Source of the DNA: Semisulcospira habei
Taxonomy: Eukaryota; Mollusca; Gastropoda; Semisulcospiridae
Direction of reading: 5' to 3'
Assembly (NCBI GenBank): GCA_036245525.1
Contig: BTPG01000005.1
Span: 113,640,466-113,704,465 of the forward strand
DNA: 64,000 bases
Shown: positions 54,138 to 64,000 of the stretch, piece by piece
How the letters are laid out: each line of letters opens with the position of its first letter
How positions within the stretch are numbered: the stretch's first letter is position 1
Position numbers and translations under genes: made by a program
Notes under the pieces: generated by a model
Told to the model about the DNA's origin: nothing
Database searches by the model: none
The model's input: the letters and a program-made list of their open reading frames with translations, nothing else

Positions 54138-54293
54138 ACCTTGCCACTGCGATTATCTGTTATGTATTGTGATGAGATTGGGCGTTGTTCCATTACTGAT
54201 GCACCTTCACTTTGTACTAGCTTCACAAATGTATCCACAGAAATAACACATTAGCTGCTTGCTGCTCTGTGAGCTCATTTGGTGTGGCACTGA
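54138..54293 (-). pseudogene. exon-like segment of the TTAA element with internal frameshift
   Basis: Acceptor TTCTTTTTCAG and donor AAG|gtaagt border a segment coding ATPNELTEQQAANVL in one frame and DTFVKLVQSEGASVMEQRPI in another. The break is near 54240 and is consistent with a small indel. The donor phase (0) fits the next exon-like segment at 53245-53382. The protein family was not recognised. Confidence 0.5.
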
Positions 54294-54639
54294 AAAAGAA
54301 TCAAATGACTGGTATTTGTATAGTTATGTAATGCACACACGGGTCTTGTACTAGAAAATGGCGTGGCGTTCTGAAGATATTTACACAAAAACTTGACAAC
54401 CACCACGAACCCCCAAAACAAATCGCAACTAAAAGTGGAAACTTCTAAATGTACATCAGACCAGAGCTCAGAATATATCGCATATTTCATTATGTATATA
54501 ACACAAATATGTGTAATAGAAAATTGCCCAGAAACTATTACACTTATTTATAAAGGAGAGAAAATTTAAAAACAAAGTTTCAGGCTGTTACTATAGTGAC
54601 GTATATATAGTAACTACAGAAGAGACGAACAGTGAGGCT

Positions 54640-54900
54640 AAGATTTCCAATCTATTCTTCGTCTTGTTCATCGATGTATTCTGCCTACTTCTCACCACTG
54701 TCGTCTGCTGTTATTTCCTCAGTCATCATTTCCCCCGAAATTAGTGTCCTGTACACCAGAACACACATAACATTACGATCGCTAGGGCTTCTTGTTGTTG
54801 ACAAGGAAGTGGTCATTAGAGTGGTGTCCCCTGATAATACATATTTACGAGTACCTTCCCTTTGTAAACACGACGTCAGCTACACGCGCATAGGTGTTTG
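54640..54900 (-). pseudogene. possible decayed exon of the TTAA element
   Basis: A minus-strand frame includes LVYRTLISGEMMTEEITADD, then a TAG, then in the same frame AEYIDEQDEE and a second stop. The acidic end looks protein-like, but the product is not recognised. Confidence 0.3.
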
Positions 54901-54939
54901 TTGTTGTTGGAAATATACTTACCAACAAAAGTAATATTT

Positions 54940-55345
54940 GTACCACAAAAAGTGAAAAGACCACACCATATCATGTTGGACTTACCGCCACCATTCGCTG
55001 GACCTTTTTTGGACGCTCTGGACGTCGCGGCTCGGTGCAGGCTTCACCAGTGCGGCAAAATGAAAGTTGGATATTTTTCAGTCGTAGTTGCACGGGAATT
55101 GGATGTTACCGCGCACGGACAGATGCAACTGGAAGTGACCTTAGGCAGCTGGATGGTGTATACCTGTTTTCGTGAACTGTGACAGCCGTCAAGGACGTCT
55201 GACACTCTACAGCAGCTATAGTAACGTGCGTGCTCGGGGATCCTATCACACGGGGCCCTATCAGGGTTGCACTTTCTGTGTCAGGTAGGGACTTTGAAAT
55301 TTTTTTTTCGATGTCCTCTACTGACTAATTGCTGAACCCGGACCT
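54940..55345 (-). repeat. right inverted terminus of the 7.4-kb TTAA element
   Basis: Read on the minus strand, it begins AGGTCCGGGTTCAGC after TTAA. Its inner end has ATGGTGGCG|GTAAGT, which could be a start codon followed by a splice donor. The left copy has ATGGTGACG|GTACGT at the same place. Confidence 0.8.
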
Positions 55346-55349
55346 TTAA

Positions 55350-55555
55350 ACTCCCAGCAACGAACGACAGCGAAGTCACGGCCAACAACCACCTTCCACC
55401 ATAAGCACAGACATCAATCCGAACATCTCTAAGAGGCATAGATCTATGCCTCTTGGAGATGTTTGCAGTGTTGTCTATGCTTTGGCACAAGTTAGTTATC
55501 AGCCGTGATTTCGCTGTGGTTCGTCGTTGGTAGTCGTTCGTTGCAAACGTCACCT
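55350..55555. repeat. hairpin element with B-type core and different outer arms
   Basis: Outer AACGAACGACAGCGAAGTCAC faces GTGATTTCGCTGTGGTTCGTC; centre CATCTCTAAGAGGCATAGATC with its complement (55424-55461). Same family as 40775-41005. Confidence 0.78.
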
Positions 55556-55559
55556 CACT

Positions 55560-56276
55560 ACTTCTGATTTCCGAACAACGTCTACTGCAGTCTATAACTC
55601 AACGGACAGAGAAAAAAAGGTCCCTGAATTCCGGCAAGTGTGGGTGCGAGTCAGTTATCATCAAGCTGTCGTGAGAGATATCTGGCACATATCAAACCCC
55701 GTTGCGACCGTATTTCTTCCCCTCCTTTTGGCTCCTGCGGCTCTTCAGTTCACGGATAGTACGACTGTGTCTTCACTTATACCGTGTATACACTATTTAG
55801 TTATAACCATTTTTTACACTTTATTATCACTAGGCTGTTGTTTTTTTTGTTTCAATTTTTTTTTCTCTCTTAATAAAGTTTCATTTCATCTCTCTTTCTC
55901 TCTCTAAGAATGTTGTAGTTTAGCAAGGACAAACACGAAAAGAGGCCTGTGCGCCTATTGTTTCCCCAAAAAATGCGCTAACCCGTACACGCACTAAAAA
56001 ATGCTAGAGTTCATTTGTTTTTAAATGAAGTTGATGTGAATTTCAATGATTTCACACAAGTTCACCTTATTTTGCGCACGCAGTCAAGGAGACAAGGGAC
56101 AAAAAAAGGAAAGTGAGAAACGGGACGTCTTCCCCTGCCGTCCGCTGTAATATAAACAATTCCGCGATAACGCGGATGCTAAGGAGCTCGTGGGGCCATG
56201 TGTTTTTGGAGCTGTAGGGACTACCTCAGTTCGGAGTAATCTCTGTGTCCGTTGAGTTATGGACTGTACTGAGGGA
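55560..56276. other. intergenic, nothing recognised
   Basis: Contains CTCTCTCTTAATAAAGTTTCATTTC, a poly-A-signal-like stretch, but no gene before it was identified on the + strand. Confidence 0.5.
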
Positions 56277-56338
56277 TGTCCTTCGATTCGCTACAGCTCA
56301 TCAGCGGAATTGACTCGAGGGAGACAACCAGCGTGCGT
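56277..56338. repeat. family K degenerate hairpin
   Basis: CCTTCGATTCGCTACAGC and CGAGGGAGACAACCAGCGTG. Confidence 0.6.
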
Positions 56339-56744
56339 CGCACTATTAATAATGGAATGACGCGATTTCGTGCCGTTTTCAGCCTTGAATGTAGGTCTCT
56401 GTCGAACGCAGCCGTGGTTTATTTGTGGTCTACAGCGGTACAGTTATATGACGCCACTTACAAAAGTGTGTTCGTCTTGAAGCCCCAATAAGTTCAGCGC
56501 GAGTACAGCGCAAAAGAAAATCGATTCGGGGACGCCGAGTTCTTGCATTCTGAGGGGACCTACCGACAACTCTCTAGACACTGTTGAAGAATGGTGTGTG
56601 AGTACCTGATTTTGATTGATGTTTGCTATTGAAAATGACTGCTCGTCTTTTTTATTGCCATTGCGGGTGTGATATTAAATAGCGCATATGACATAAAGAC
56701 TAACGTTACAAACGACTATGACACTCTCAATACGGAAGTTACTT

Positions 56745-56940
56745 TTAACCCCTACACTGCCAGTGGACACAGACTGCGTTTCTTAATTCAACGCCAAGGA
56801 CCCAGCCGTCCAAGGAACATGGTCACAAAGTGGTTTCGCAAGAAGCATACATCCTTACTACATCCCACAACTGCGGGGGCTCATGAAGATCTATACATCT
56901 TGCAGTTGGAACGGTGTTCACGTTTTCTCGGTAGCGAAGG
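56745..56940. mobile_element. family B element, TTAA left end
   Basis: TTAACCCCTACACTGCCAG start; hairpin 56838-56903; right end worn to CTCGGTAGCGAAGG. Confidence 0.8.
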
Positions 56941-56956
56941 CAGCCAAGCTATTCAT

Positions 56957-57060
56957 AATAATAATAATAATAATAATAATACCGTTATTATATAGGCGCT
57001 TTTTCTCAATTTTGGGAAATCGACTCAAAGCGCCGCGCCTGAAACCCAACACACACACTC
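56957..57060 (+). repeat. AAT microsatellite and SINE-like fragment
   Basis: (AAT)n then TATAGGCGCTTTTTCTCAATT and GACTCAAAGCGCC, reminiscent of molluscan SINE ends with GGCGCTTT. Confidence 0.4.
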
Positions 57061-57318
57061 ACGAAACACACGGATTACGCCATTTAAGACAAACACAATA
57101 CAAGCACAGTACAAGACAAACGAAGGGCCAGTCAGCTACTGAAGTTACAGAGATTTTTGATCGCTTGTATTTGAAATTTTGTAAAGTGGCCTGAAACCGG
57201 TACCAAAGTGTGGGGGGTGGAAGAACCGGAGTACCCGGAGAAAGAACTATCATGGGTAATCTGTACTTTTCGGACGACAACATTCAGTTTTGAAACTCAG
57301 ACCGCAGGGCTAAATGTG

Positions 57319-57522
57319 TTAACCCATATAACCCCACGGCCGCATTTTGGAGGTGTCGTGTAACGACTATGGACCAGTTGCAGGAGATGGGTCGACCTTG
57401 GTAATTCAAGGGTAGTTCCAGATTAGTTTGGCACCTGAAGGCGCCAAGCTAATCCGGCACTGCCCTTGAAATATCATGGTCGATCCATCTCATGCTACAG
57501 GGCGTTGGGTGGAGTGGGTTAA
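57319..57522. mobile_element. complete family D element bounded by TTAA
   Basis: TTAACCCATATAACCCCACGG to GGGTGGAGTGGGTTAA, 204 bp; stem GGTCGACCTTGGTAATTCAAG around GGCACCTGAAGGCGCC. Confidence 0.9.
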
Positions 57523-57653
57523 CTTTTACTGGCAACCCTTTTCCTCCCACTACCGCTAGGTCCTTTCGTTATGAAACCTTCTCAACCGGAGGCAGCTGTA
57601 AAGCTGGGGGAAAACAGTCTGAACACAGAGCCTAATGGGACCAACATCGGCAG

Positions 57654-57729
57654 GCAAGAGGAATAGATCATCATGAGCCCCTGCGGGACCCGCAGGGGCT
57701 CATGACGATCCATGCTTCTCAGCCCTTGC
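57654..57729. repeat. hairpin element, family B
   Basis: GCAAGAGGAATAGATCATCAT faces ATGACGATCCATGCTTCTC; centre CCCCTGCGGGACCCGCAGGGG. Confidence 0.86.
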
Positions 57730-58203
57730 AGACGGAAGGGTCTTGCTGAAAGGCTCTGAGGGGAAACATTTTTTCCTCTGAAAATCAGGGCCGAACTGTC
57801 TACTTGGCCGACACCACTGACCCAGTACAGTATCAATGGGAGTGGCAACAGCTTTCCCGCAAAACGAGAGAACGTCTTTTCATAAAAAGTCCTAGAACCT
57901 TATGAATCCCTTCGCCCTGTTCTGCTGGGGAAAAAATTAACATCTATGCCTCTTGCTGAACCATCCATACAAATAACCTGCAAAAGTCGTAGAACCTCAT
58001 CAGTCCCTTTATCATATTCATGAGTCAAGCTGAGGACATTAAGATCTATGCCTCCCGATGACCCGATCCGAATACGAGTTCCTAGAAAACAGGGGAGATC
58101 ATCGTGGTTTCTAGGGGAACAGTGGTGGGTAAAGAGGGTGAGGGGGTTGGGGGGGGGGGGGGGTGGGTGCACTCTGGGCTGAAAAGGCCACTCGACAGGC
58201 TAG

Positions 58204-58285
58204 CTGCATGAGTGAGCTTAGTCCTGCGCCACCCACTTAGCAACGTGCTTAGTCAATGGTGCACGACTAAGCTCACTCATGCATC
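58204..58285. repeat. hairpin element, family H
   Basis: TGCATGAGTGAGCTTAGTCC faces CGACTAAGCTCACTCATGCA. Confidence 0.9.
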
Positions 58286-58309
58286 TGAGCAAAGAGACGC
58301 ACCACCCAC

Positions 58310-58340
58310 CTACAAGAGGCACTGATTGTCATGTGCGGCG
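58310..58340. repeat. family B left half
   Basis: ACAAGAGGCACTGATTGTCAT; cut short where the next hairpin begins. Confidence 0.55.
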
Positions 58341-58359
58341 TGAGCGCGCGGCCTTTTCT

Positions 58360-58428
58360 AGAATCGTACACATACCAAGGGGAATAATTCCAGCGCTGAG
58401 TAATTCCCCTTGGTATGTGTACAATTCT
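58360..58428. repeat. single hairpin, 28-bp arms
   Basis: GAATCGTACACATACCAAGG and CCTTGGTATGTGTACAATTC pair; loop TCCAGCGCTGAGTA. No relative seen in the window. Confidence 0.88.
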
Positions 58429-58479
58429 ACCAGTGCTAGCCTCACCTATCTGGTTTGTGAGTAGACTTTTCTAGAATCC

Positions 58480-58519
58480 TCTCTCTCATTCGATACGTGG
58501 CACGTCTCGAATGAGTTAA
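58480..58519. repeat. family G half with TTAA
   Basis: GTGGCACGTCTCGAATGAGTTAA. Confidence 0.75.
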
Positions 58520-58979
58520 TGCACTCATAAAGATCTACGTCTTATATACACAGAGGAGCTGATCAATTTTTATCGAGGCAGGGGGCGGTACACTCATCAC
58601 TACAGAATATTGATTACAAGGGAGAGGGGAAGGAAGGTGGGTTGGGGGGTGGGGTTGAGCTCTGTGCACTCAGGATTATAGGGCAAAGCAAACTCCAGGG
58701 CAAAACCTGCCAGAGGCCCATAGCTCTCTACTCGCGAGCATTTTTTACAAGCCGAAGAGCCTATCGAGCACAACGGAACCCGTTTTCAGAGACCACCCCC
58801 ATGGAGAGATCACCTGTCATTAAAATCCATCATTGAAGTGGTGGCTGTAGCCTCCTGAATGTTGGTATTTTCATGACGGGTGACATGTTCTTTTTGGTTT
58901 GCTTGCAGAAAAGATGGTTGCTCAAAACAGGTTTGCTGTATCGCCCTCTTCTGCGTTTCCGTGGTCATGCTATATACTA

Positions 58980-60576
58980 ATGGTCAAAACTTAAGGGCCA
59001 CTTTTTATCGCAGACGCACCGACAACACCACACAAATAATGTAACAATACTTGGAGTCAGTACTTTGCTAATTTATTCAATAACAATTTCATTTAAGTTT
59101 TGAGTAAATCAAGCAATTGTAACAACAGCAGTACGTTAGAATGTTCACCCACCCCTCATTTAAAAAGTCACACAAGACTGGTCTAGTCCATAGCGAGTGT
59201 AACCACCGTTTGCAGCCAAGCATTCAATACAACGTTGACGCATGGAGTTCACCAGGGTTCGGAGAACATGTTGTGGGATCGCTTCCCACTCTTGATGAAG
59301 GAACTGAGTCAGCTGGGGGACGCCTTGAGGTGGGGGGTGGCTGCTGACTACACGTTGCCCCAGTACGTCCCAGAGGTGCTCGATGGGAGCCAGATCAGGT
59401 GAACGAGCTGGCCACTCCATCTTCATGATGCCCCGTTGCTCAAGGTACTCATCCACCCCAAACGGGCACGATGAGGTCGAGCGTTGTCATCCTGCAGAAC
59501 AGCATTGTCGCCTATGGCTTGGAGAGCTGGCTGGATGAGGGGCTGCACAATCTCGTCCAGATAGCGCAGTCCAGTCAGGGTGCCACGGATAACGTGGAGG
59601 GGGCCCTGCTTTCTCTGCTGAAGCCTGCCCAGACCATGACTGAGCCTCCTCCATAGCAATCCATCTCTTGGACGCATCCATCCGTGAATCGCTCGCCCTG
59701 GCGTCTCCAGACCCTCACCCTGCCGTCGTTGAAGGACACCGTGAACCGTGACTCATCAGTAAACAGAACCTGAGTCCACTGGAGTCTGTTCCACCTCACA
59801 TGTTGACGACGCCAGGTAACCCGGGTTCTGCGATGAGCTGGAGTGAGGGGTATTGTCACTTCTGCTCTGCATAAAGCCAGACCAATTTCGTGCAGACGTC
59901 GGCAGACTGTACTTCTGTTGACGTTACCGTTTGCAGCTTGCATCAGTTGACGTCGCAGAGTTGTTGACGTGACCGTTCGGTCGCGCAGAGCCGCCACACA
60001 GAGGTATCTGTCCTCCCTTCTGCTGGTGCAGCGTGGGCGTCCTGAGCAGGGTCGTCGTTCTGCCCTTCCAGTTTCTTGGAATCGTGCCAGCAACCTCTGG
60101 ATCACTGAATGGGACACCCCAAGACGTCTCCCAACTTCTCGTCCGGAAATTCCATCCTGCAGCCATGCTAGCGTCCGGTCTTGATCTACTGGCGTTAGGC
60201 TTCGTCGTGGTGGCATGGTTACGAAAGTGACAATTATGCCCCTATTGTACCGGTATTTGTAGCGAAACAGAGTTGCTCAGTGTTCACGACTGACCCCTTT
60301 AGCACGTGCATCACGACTTTACCGAATTTTTCCACCTGCCTGCCTTTGGTACGCTTGCCAATATCGCACAGCTTTTCACCAAAACTGACGATGTTTCAAG
60401 TGCATTTGACACGTTCGTAGAAATTGATGAATTGTTGTCTATCGTTCCCTGTACAGTGGACTGTCTAAGGTCAACTTTTAACCCATTTGGATCGAAAGAA
60501 GATTGTATTTTATTAGCGTACTTGCGACGATAAACAATGACACACAAAAGTGGGGTGGCCCTTAAGTTTTGACCAT
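58980..60576 (-). mobile_element. Tc1/mariner-type transposon with TA target duplication
   Basis: The ends are inverted repeats starting ATGGTCAAAACTTAAGGGCC, with TA on both sides (58978-58979 and 60577-60578). The length, 1597 bp, is normal for Tc1 elements. A transposase reading frame fills the interior on the minus strand. Confidence 0.92.
59160..60216 (-). pseudogene. Tc1-type DD34E transposase, broken by two frameshifts
   Basis: The frame starts at an ATG at 60216. The first part has a helix-turn-helix DNA-binding region (GREVGRRLGVSHSVIQRLLA), then a second one, then the catalytic FTDESRF Asp. A shift near 59615 moves the reading to a second frame with LQDDNARPHRAR (second Asp). Another shift near 59455 leads to the third frame with PDLAPIEHLWDVLG (Glu). 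The stop is at about 59160. All three catalytic acids are still visible. The enzyme would bind the terminal repeats and cut and paste the element into TA, but the two shifts mean that this copy cannot make full-length protein. Confidence 0.9.
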
Positions 60577-60632
60577 TAATATATGTTATGTCCTCTACCC
60601 CGAGAATCTCCCACGGAGGATGCCGGTCTACT

Positions 60633-60700
60633 GCGCTGGTCTGTGATTTTGGACCTCACGGCCTACGACCGTAAGGTCCAAAAGCACAGACCAGCGCATA
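60633..60700. repeat. hairpin element, family E
   Basis: GCGCTGGTCTGTGATTTTGG faces CCAAAAGCACAGACCAGCGC. Confidence 0.9.
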
Positions 60701-60769
60701 CGCGTCCGCTGTCCCACGGGCCTTAGGCCAAGGCCAGCCGTGAACCAGTAGAAGGGGTGGGGGAGGGGT

Positions 60770-61149
60770 TGATTGATTGATTGATTGTACATTGCTTAAC
60801 GTCCCGACAGCAACAAGACTTTCTCATGACGTGCCTGCACTGCTTGTGAAAAAAACAGTAAACAGAACATTGAATGTATGTCGCCAGCCGGTCCAATACG
60901 TTAAATAAACCTAAGCCTAAATAAAGCTAAGACCATTTAGCATCACATATCCAATATCAAGAGCTACAGGCAGCGCAGACAGTAGGGAGAGTTTTAAAAA
61001 TGCAAATACAGCTGAATGGACCAAGGGTAGACAGAAACACATGCCCCAGATTAGAGGGAAAACCCCACCCTGTGGGGCTGACCAGGGTGACCCTGGGAAC
61101 TAAAAAGTAGTTAACCCCACCCAAGTCCCCCAGGGCAGACCCGGGTGGG
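60770..61149 (-). mobile_element. SINE-like retroposon, second copy
   Basis: Reverse of 8561-8959: GATTGATTGATTGTACATTGC to CAGACCCGGGTGGG. It has a normal short A-run where the first copy has a long poly-T. Confidence 0.8.
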
Positions 61150-61213
61150 GGGGGGGGGGAGGGGTTGGGGAGGTGGAGGGGTTGGGTGGGTGGGTGGAGG
61201 GGCACTTGACTCA

Positions 61214-61537
61214 TTAACCCCCTTGTGCATGCAGCCACTGGTGCTGCGTACGGCGCAAAGGGGTGGACGCAGGCTGTGTTTCTGACATCTTTTATTAATT
61301 CAACGCCAAAGACCCCTAGCCGTCCAAGGAACGTGTACAAAACAAAGCGTCAGCAAGAGGTGTAGATTCTCATGAGCCTCCGCGACTGCGGGGGCACATG
61401 AGGATCTTTACCTTTTTGCTCAAACCCCTTTTTGCATCCATGCTCCTTTGACGGCTGGGGGATGGGGAAGTTTTGCCGTTGACTTCAAAAAGATTTTCAG
61501 GAACACAGTTTGCGTTCACGGGCAGTGAAGGGGTTAA
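61214..61537. mobile_element. complete family B element bounded by TTAA
   Basis: TTAACCCCCTTGTGCATGC to GGGCAGTGAAGGGGTTAA; hairpin 61353-61419. Confidence 0.87.
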
Positions 61538-61580
61538 AACGCATTCGAGACGTGTCGTATACGGATACGCGGCGAGATAA
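61534..61580. mobile_element. family G partial, next to a B element
   Basis: TTAAAACGCATTCGAGACGTG then ATACGGATACGCGGCG; shares the TTAA of the B element. Confidence 0.65.
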
Positions 61581-61720
61581 TAACCACGGTCCGTCATGAT
61601 TCAGGGGCCGAAACTCCGACTCTTGACACCAGCGCTCTGCCTGCGAGGATTTACGGAGCCTCCAACAATCCAACATCGAGGTGCATTTGATTCAAGGAAC
61701 ATGGATTGAAATGGCTGTCA

Positions 61721-61786
61721 GCAAGAGGCAAAGATCCTCATGAGCCCCCGCAACTGCGGGGGCTCATGAGGATCTATACCTCTTGC
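61721..61786. repeat. hairpin element, family B, near perfect
   Basis: GCAAGAGGCAAAGATCCTCAT faces ATGAGGATCTATACCTCTTGC around CGCAACTGCG. Confidence 0.9.
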
Positions 61787-61977
61787 AGTTGGGTGGTGTT
61801 CACATTTTCTTGGCACTGTACGGGTTTCAAGTGGAGCTAAACATTCAAGACACATCAGATATTCGCAGTTCCTTGAACACCTGATGGATGGATCCGCCCT
61901 TGGGCATGGTGCAGACGTGTGTAGTCGGGACTGAGACGGACAGTCGTATGCACTCTGGTTTAGCAACCGCTGATCAA

Positions 61978-62013
61978 GCGGCAGCGAATCGAGGGAGGCA
62001 ACCAGTGTGAGTC
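61978..62013. repeat. family K right half
   Basis: GGCAGCGAATCGAGGGAGGC then AACCAGTGTGAG. Confidence 0.7.
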
Positions 62014-62096
62014 TCGTAGGCCGATCCTCGTCCAAGAGAACCAAAGTGAATGGCCGCATGAGGTGTGGTCCTGGGGCAAAGGGCGTGTCTCTTCTT

Positions 62097-62211
<115 letters not shown>

Positions 62212-62331
62212 CTACAGCGAGATGGGATGGAACTACACAGCTCCGACTGAAACGTTAGTTATTTGGGTTTAACGCCGAGAAGGCAACCAAGGCCATCTCA
62301 CGGCGGTCCGACTGCTATTTCTTAGCAGGCG

Positions 62332-62779
62332 TTAACCCCTTCTCTGTCACTGGCCGCATATTTTTTTTCTGAAAACTTTGCTCCATTCGACGACCAAAAG
62401 CCACAACCGTCCAAGGAACACGGAAACGAATCGGTTTTAGCAAGAGACATAGATCCTGATGGGTCCCTGCAACTGCGGTAAGTTAGTGCAACTGTGGTAA
62501 GTTAGTGCAACTGTGGTAAGTTAGTTAGTGCAACTGCGGTAAGTTAGTGTAACTGTGGTAAGTTAGTGCAACTGCGGTAAGTTAGTGCAACTGTGGAAAG
62601 TTAGTGCAACTGCGGTAAGTTAGTGCAACTGTGGTAAGTTAGTGCAACTGTGGTAAGTTAGTGCAACTGTGGTAAGTTGGTGCAACTGCGGTAAGTTAGT
62701 GCAACTGCGGGGGCCCATGAGGATCTATGTCTCTTGCAGTTGGGTCGTGTTCACTTTTTCTCGGCACTGAAGGGGTTAA
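62332..62779. mobile_element. family B element with an expanded loop, bounded by TTAA
   Basis: TTAACCCCTTCTCTGTCAC to CTCGGCACTGAAGGGGTTAA. The stem GCAAGAGACATAGATCCTG faces GAGGATCTATGTCTCTTGC; between them the normal loop CAACTGCGG has grown into a minisatellite. Confidence 0.9.
62468..62707 (+). repeat. 19-bp minisatellite in the loop of a family B hairpin
   Basis: GTGCAACTGTGGTAAGTTA repeats about 12 times (GTGG/GCGG alternation, one 4-bp insertion). Confidence 0.95.
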
Positions 62780-62879
62780 TTGTGACCCAGACATGTCTCG
62801 TCCATAACCCCACCAGGACGATCCCCTCAATTTAAGGATAAGAATAGGTCGATCTCCGCCAGCCAGAGGCCGATATTAG

Positions 62880-62929
62880 CAAGAGTCCATCCGGCTGCAG
62901 GGGCGGATGAAAGTCTATGCCCCTTGCAG
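62880..62929. repeat. family B hairpin, shortened
   Basis: GCAAGAGTCCATCCGG faces AAGTCTATGCCCCTTGC. Confidence 0.65.
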
Positions 62930-63387
62930 TTCAAATTGGCGAAGATCGTAACCTGGAGGCAATATCTGCACCTCTTACTGAAAGTTTTAGACTCGATTTT
63001 ATTTTTGTTTTCATTCTCAACGGAATCTTTCTTTTAGCCCAGTCAATTCCGCAATTTCAGAAATGTGAGGAGGTTTTGAAAGAGGGAAGTTTTCAAAACT
63101 CAATATCCAGCACGCCTCAAGAACTGGCGGACAGGATCTCAGATTTTCAGAATTCAACTTTCATTTTTCATCAAGGCTTGTGAAAACCTCTAGGCATCTT
63201 GCAGAACAAGATCGGCTCTTGATGTTCTCCAAAGTGTAAGTGTTTTCCTCTTTTTTCCCCCTTTTGGTTGCCACACGGAGCAACGATACAACATACACTC
63301 ATCAGGCCCGTGTCTGAACAAGGAAGGTTTTAGTGTCTGTATAATGCTCCGGGACATTTCATGTGCCGCAAAAACGTGTACATGCTC

Positions 63388-63441
63388 CTAACACGTTCGA
63401 AACGCGCTGCATTCGGATGCGGCACGTCTCGAATGAGTTAA
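63388..63441. mobile_element. family G element, TTAA right end
   Basis: CTAACACGTTCGAAACGCG to GGCACGTCTCGAATGAGTTAA. Confidence 0.82.
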
Positions 63442-63534
63442 AGTGCTATTTTTTTTTAGAACTTTCTGGGTTGACGTGTCTCCAAATTTACCAAAGAAAC
63501 TCAAATAAGGAATAACAGCTAGCGTCATCTGCTG

Positions 63535-63585
63535 TTAACCCTTTGGCTGTCGGTAGTGCGTTTTGCTGAGGTGTTTCCTACAGCC
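63535..63585. mobile_element. family C left half with TTAA
   Basis: TTAACCCTTTGGCTGTCGG then TTTTGCTGAGGTGTTTCC; the right half is replaced by the next hairpin. Confidence 0.78.
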
Positions 63586-63586
63586 T

Positions 63587-63655
63587 TTTACCGTGTATAG
63601 GCCATTTTAGCGTTTCCACGTGAAACGTTATAATGGCCTATGCACGGTATAAGGC
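63587..63655. repeat. hairpin, ~32-bp arms
   Basis: TTACCGTGTATAGGCCATTTT faces ATAATGGCCTATGCACGGTA; centre CGTTTCCACGTGAAACG is a perfect palindrome. Confidence 0.9.
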
Positions 63656-64000
63656 GAGCTTTAGACTGTGCGGGACTACATGATGCTGGCATTGCGCGTA
63701 TTATGTGTAACGACTGGACATTTCGCAACTTACGGTTCGTCTGGTTTCTCTTGCAAAGTGTTCATCTTGGCATCTTTGCTCCGGTCTTGCTGGTTTGTGC
63801 CGCTCTTCACTGCCAGGCTGAAACACGCAGAATGACAATGGCACGATTAATCACGGGTAACAAAAACAAAACCCCACAAACAACAGCAACAAACAGCAAC
63901 AAAAAGGGACAATTTCACTATGATCAAAAACCAAAATACGAAGACTAAACATAAGATATGAATGAATGAACGAAGGAACGAATGAACAGGAAAAACAATG

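Noticed and set aside
60957..61340. 127-residue frame on the minus strand
   Set aside because: It covers the reversed SINE-like retroposon and a G-rich tract; no protein character.

Overview
The window looks like nuclear DNA of a marine invertebrate, most likely a mollusc (probably a gastropod). It has intron-split genes with GT-AG borders, long CA/CT/GA/TA microsatellites, a non-LTR retrotransposon fragment, Tc1-type transposons, and a great density of short hairpin elements. The species cannot be named from sequence alone. Nothing bacterial or viral was seen.

Genes. Two host genes can be read. (1) An alpha-arrestin (arrestin-domain-containing protein) lies on the + strand at 8017-15088. 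It has eight coding exons whose phases join without a break into 546 residues: two arrestin folds and a Ser/Ala-rich tail. (2) The last three coding exons of an RGS protein of the RZ type (RGS17/19/20-like) lie on the - strand at 36871-44506. They encode an essentially complete RGS domain. The 5' exons, which in this family would hold a cysteine string, were not found and probably lie beyond the window. Both are signalling genes (receptor trafficking and G-alpha GTPase activation), but nothing shows that they are functionally linked.

Mobile DNA. At 763-1640 there is the 3' end of a non-LTR reverse transcriptase. At 58980-60576 there is a complete-length but frameshifted Tc1-type transposon. 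At 47919-55345 there is a 7.4-kb element with roughly 400-bp inverted termini flanked by TTAA, carrying decayed transposase-like exons (possibly Kolobok). At 41446-44247 a 2.8-kb repeat block in an RGS intron has short inverted ends and repeated DR1-like hexamers. Two SINE-like retroposons and one hAT-like MITE are also present.

The most striking content is about 85 short palindromic elements belonging to at least eleven sequence families, called A to K here, plus a longer dispersed repeat L. Four families (B, C, D, G) have unrelated hairpin stems, yet copies with intact ends begin TTAACYC and end in the complement. They look like a clan of TTAA-targeting, piggyBac-like MITEs. They nest in one another at TTAA, amplify minisatellites inside their arms or loops, and several lie within 50 bp of splice acceptors or a stop codon of the two host genes.

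Layout: 1-7500 repeats and a 25-bp satellite; 8-15.1 kb arrestin gene; 15.1-36.8 kb intergenic DNA full of hairpin elements and microsatellites; 36.9-44.5 kb RGS exons; 44.5-47.9 kb dense B/C/D cluster; 47.9-55.3 kb TTAA element; 55.3-64 kb more hairpin elements, the Tc1 copy and a SINE.
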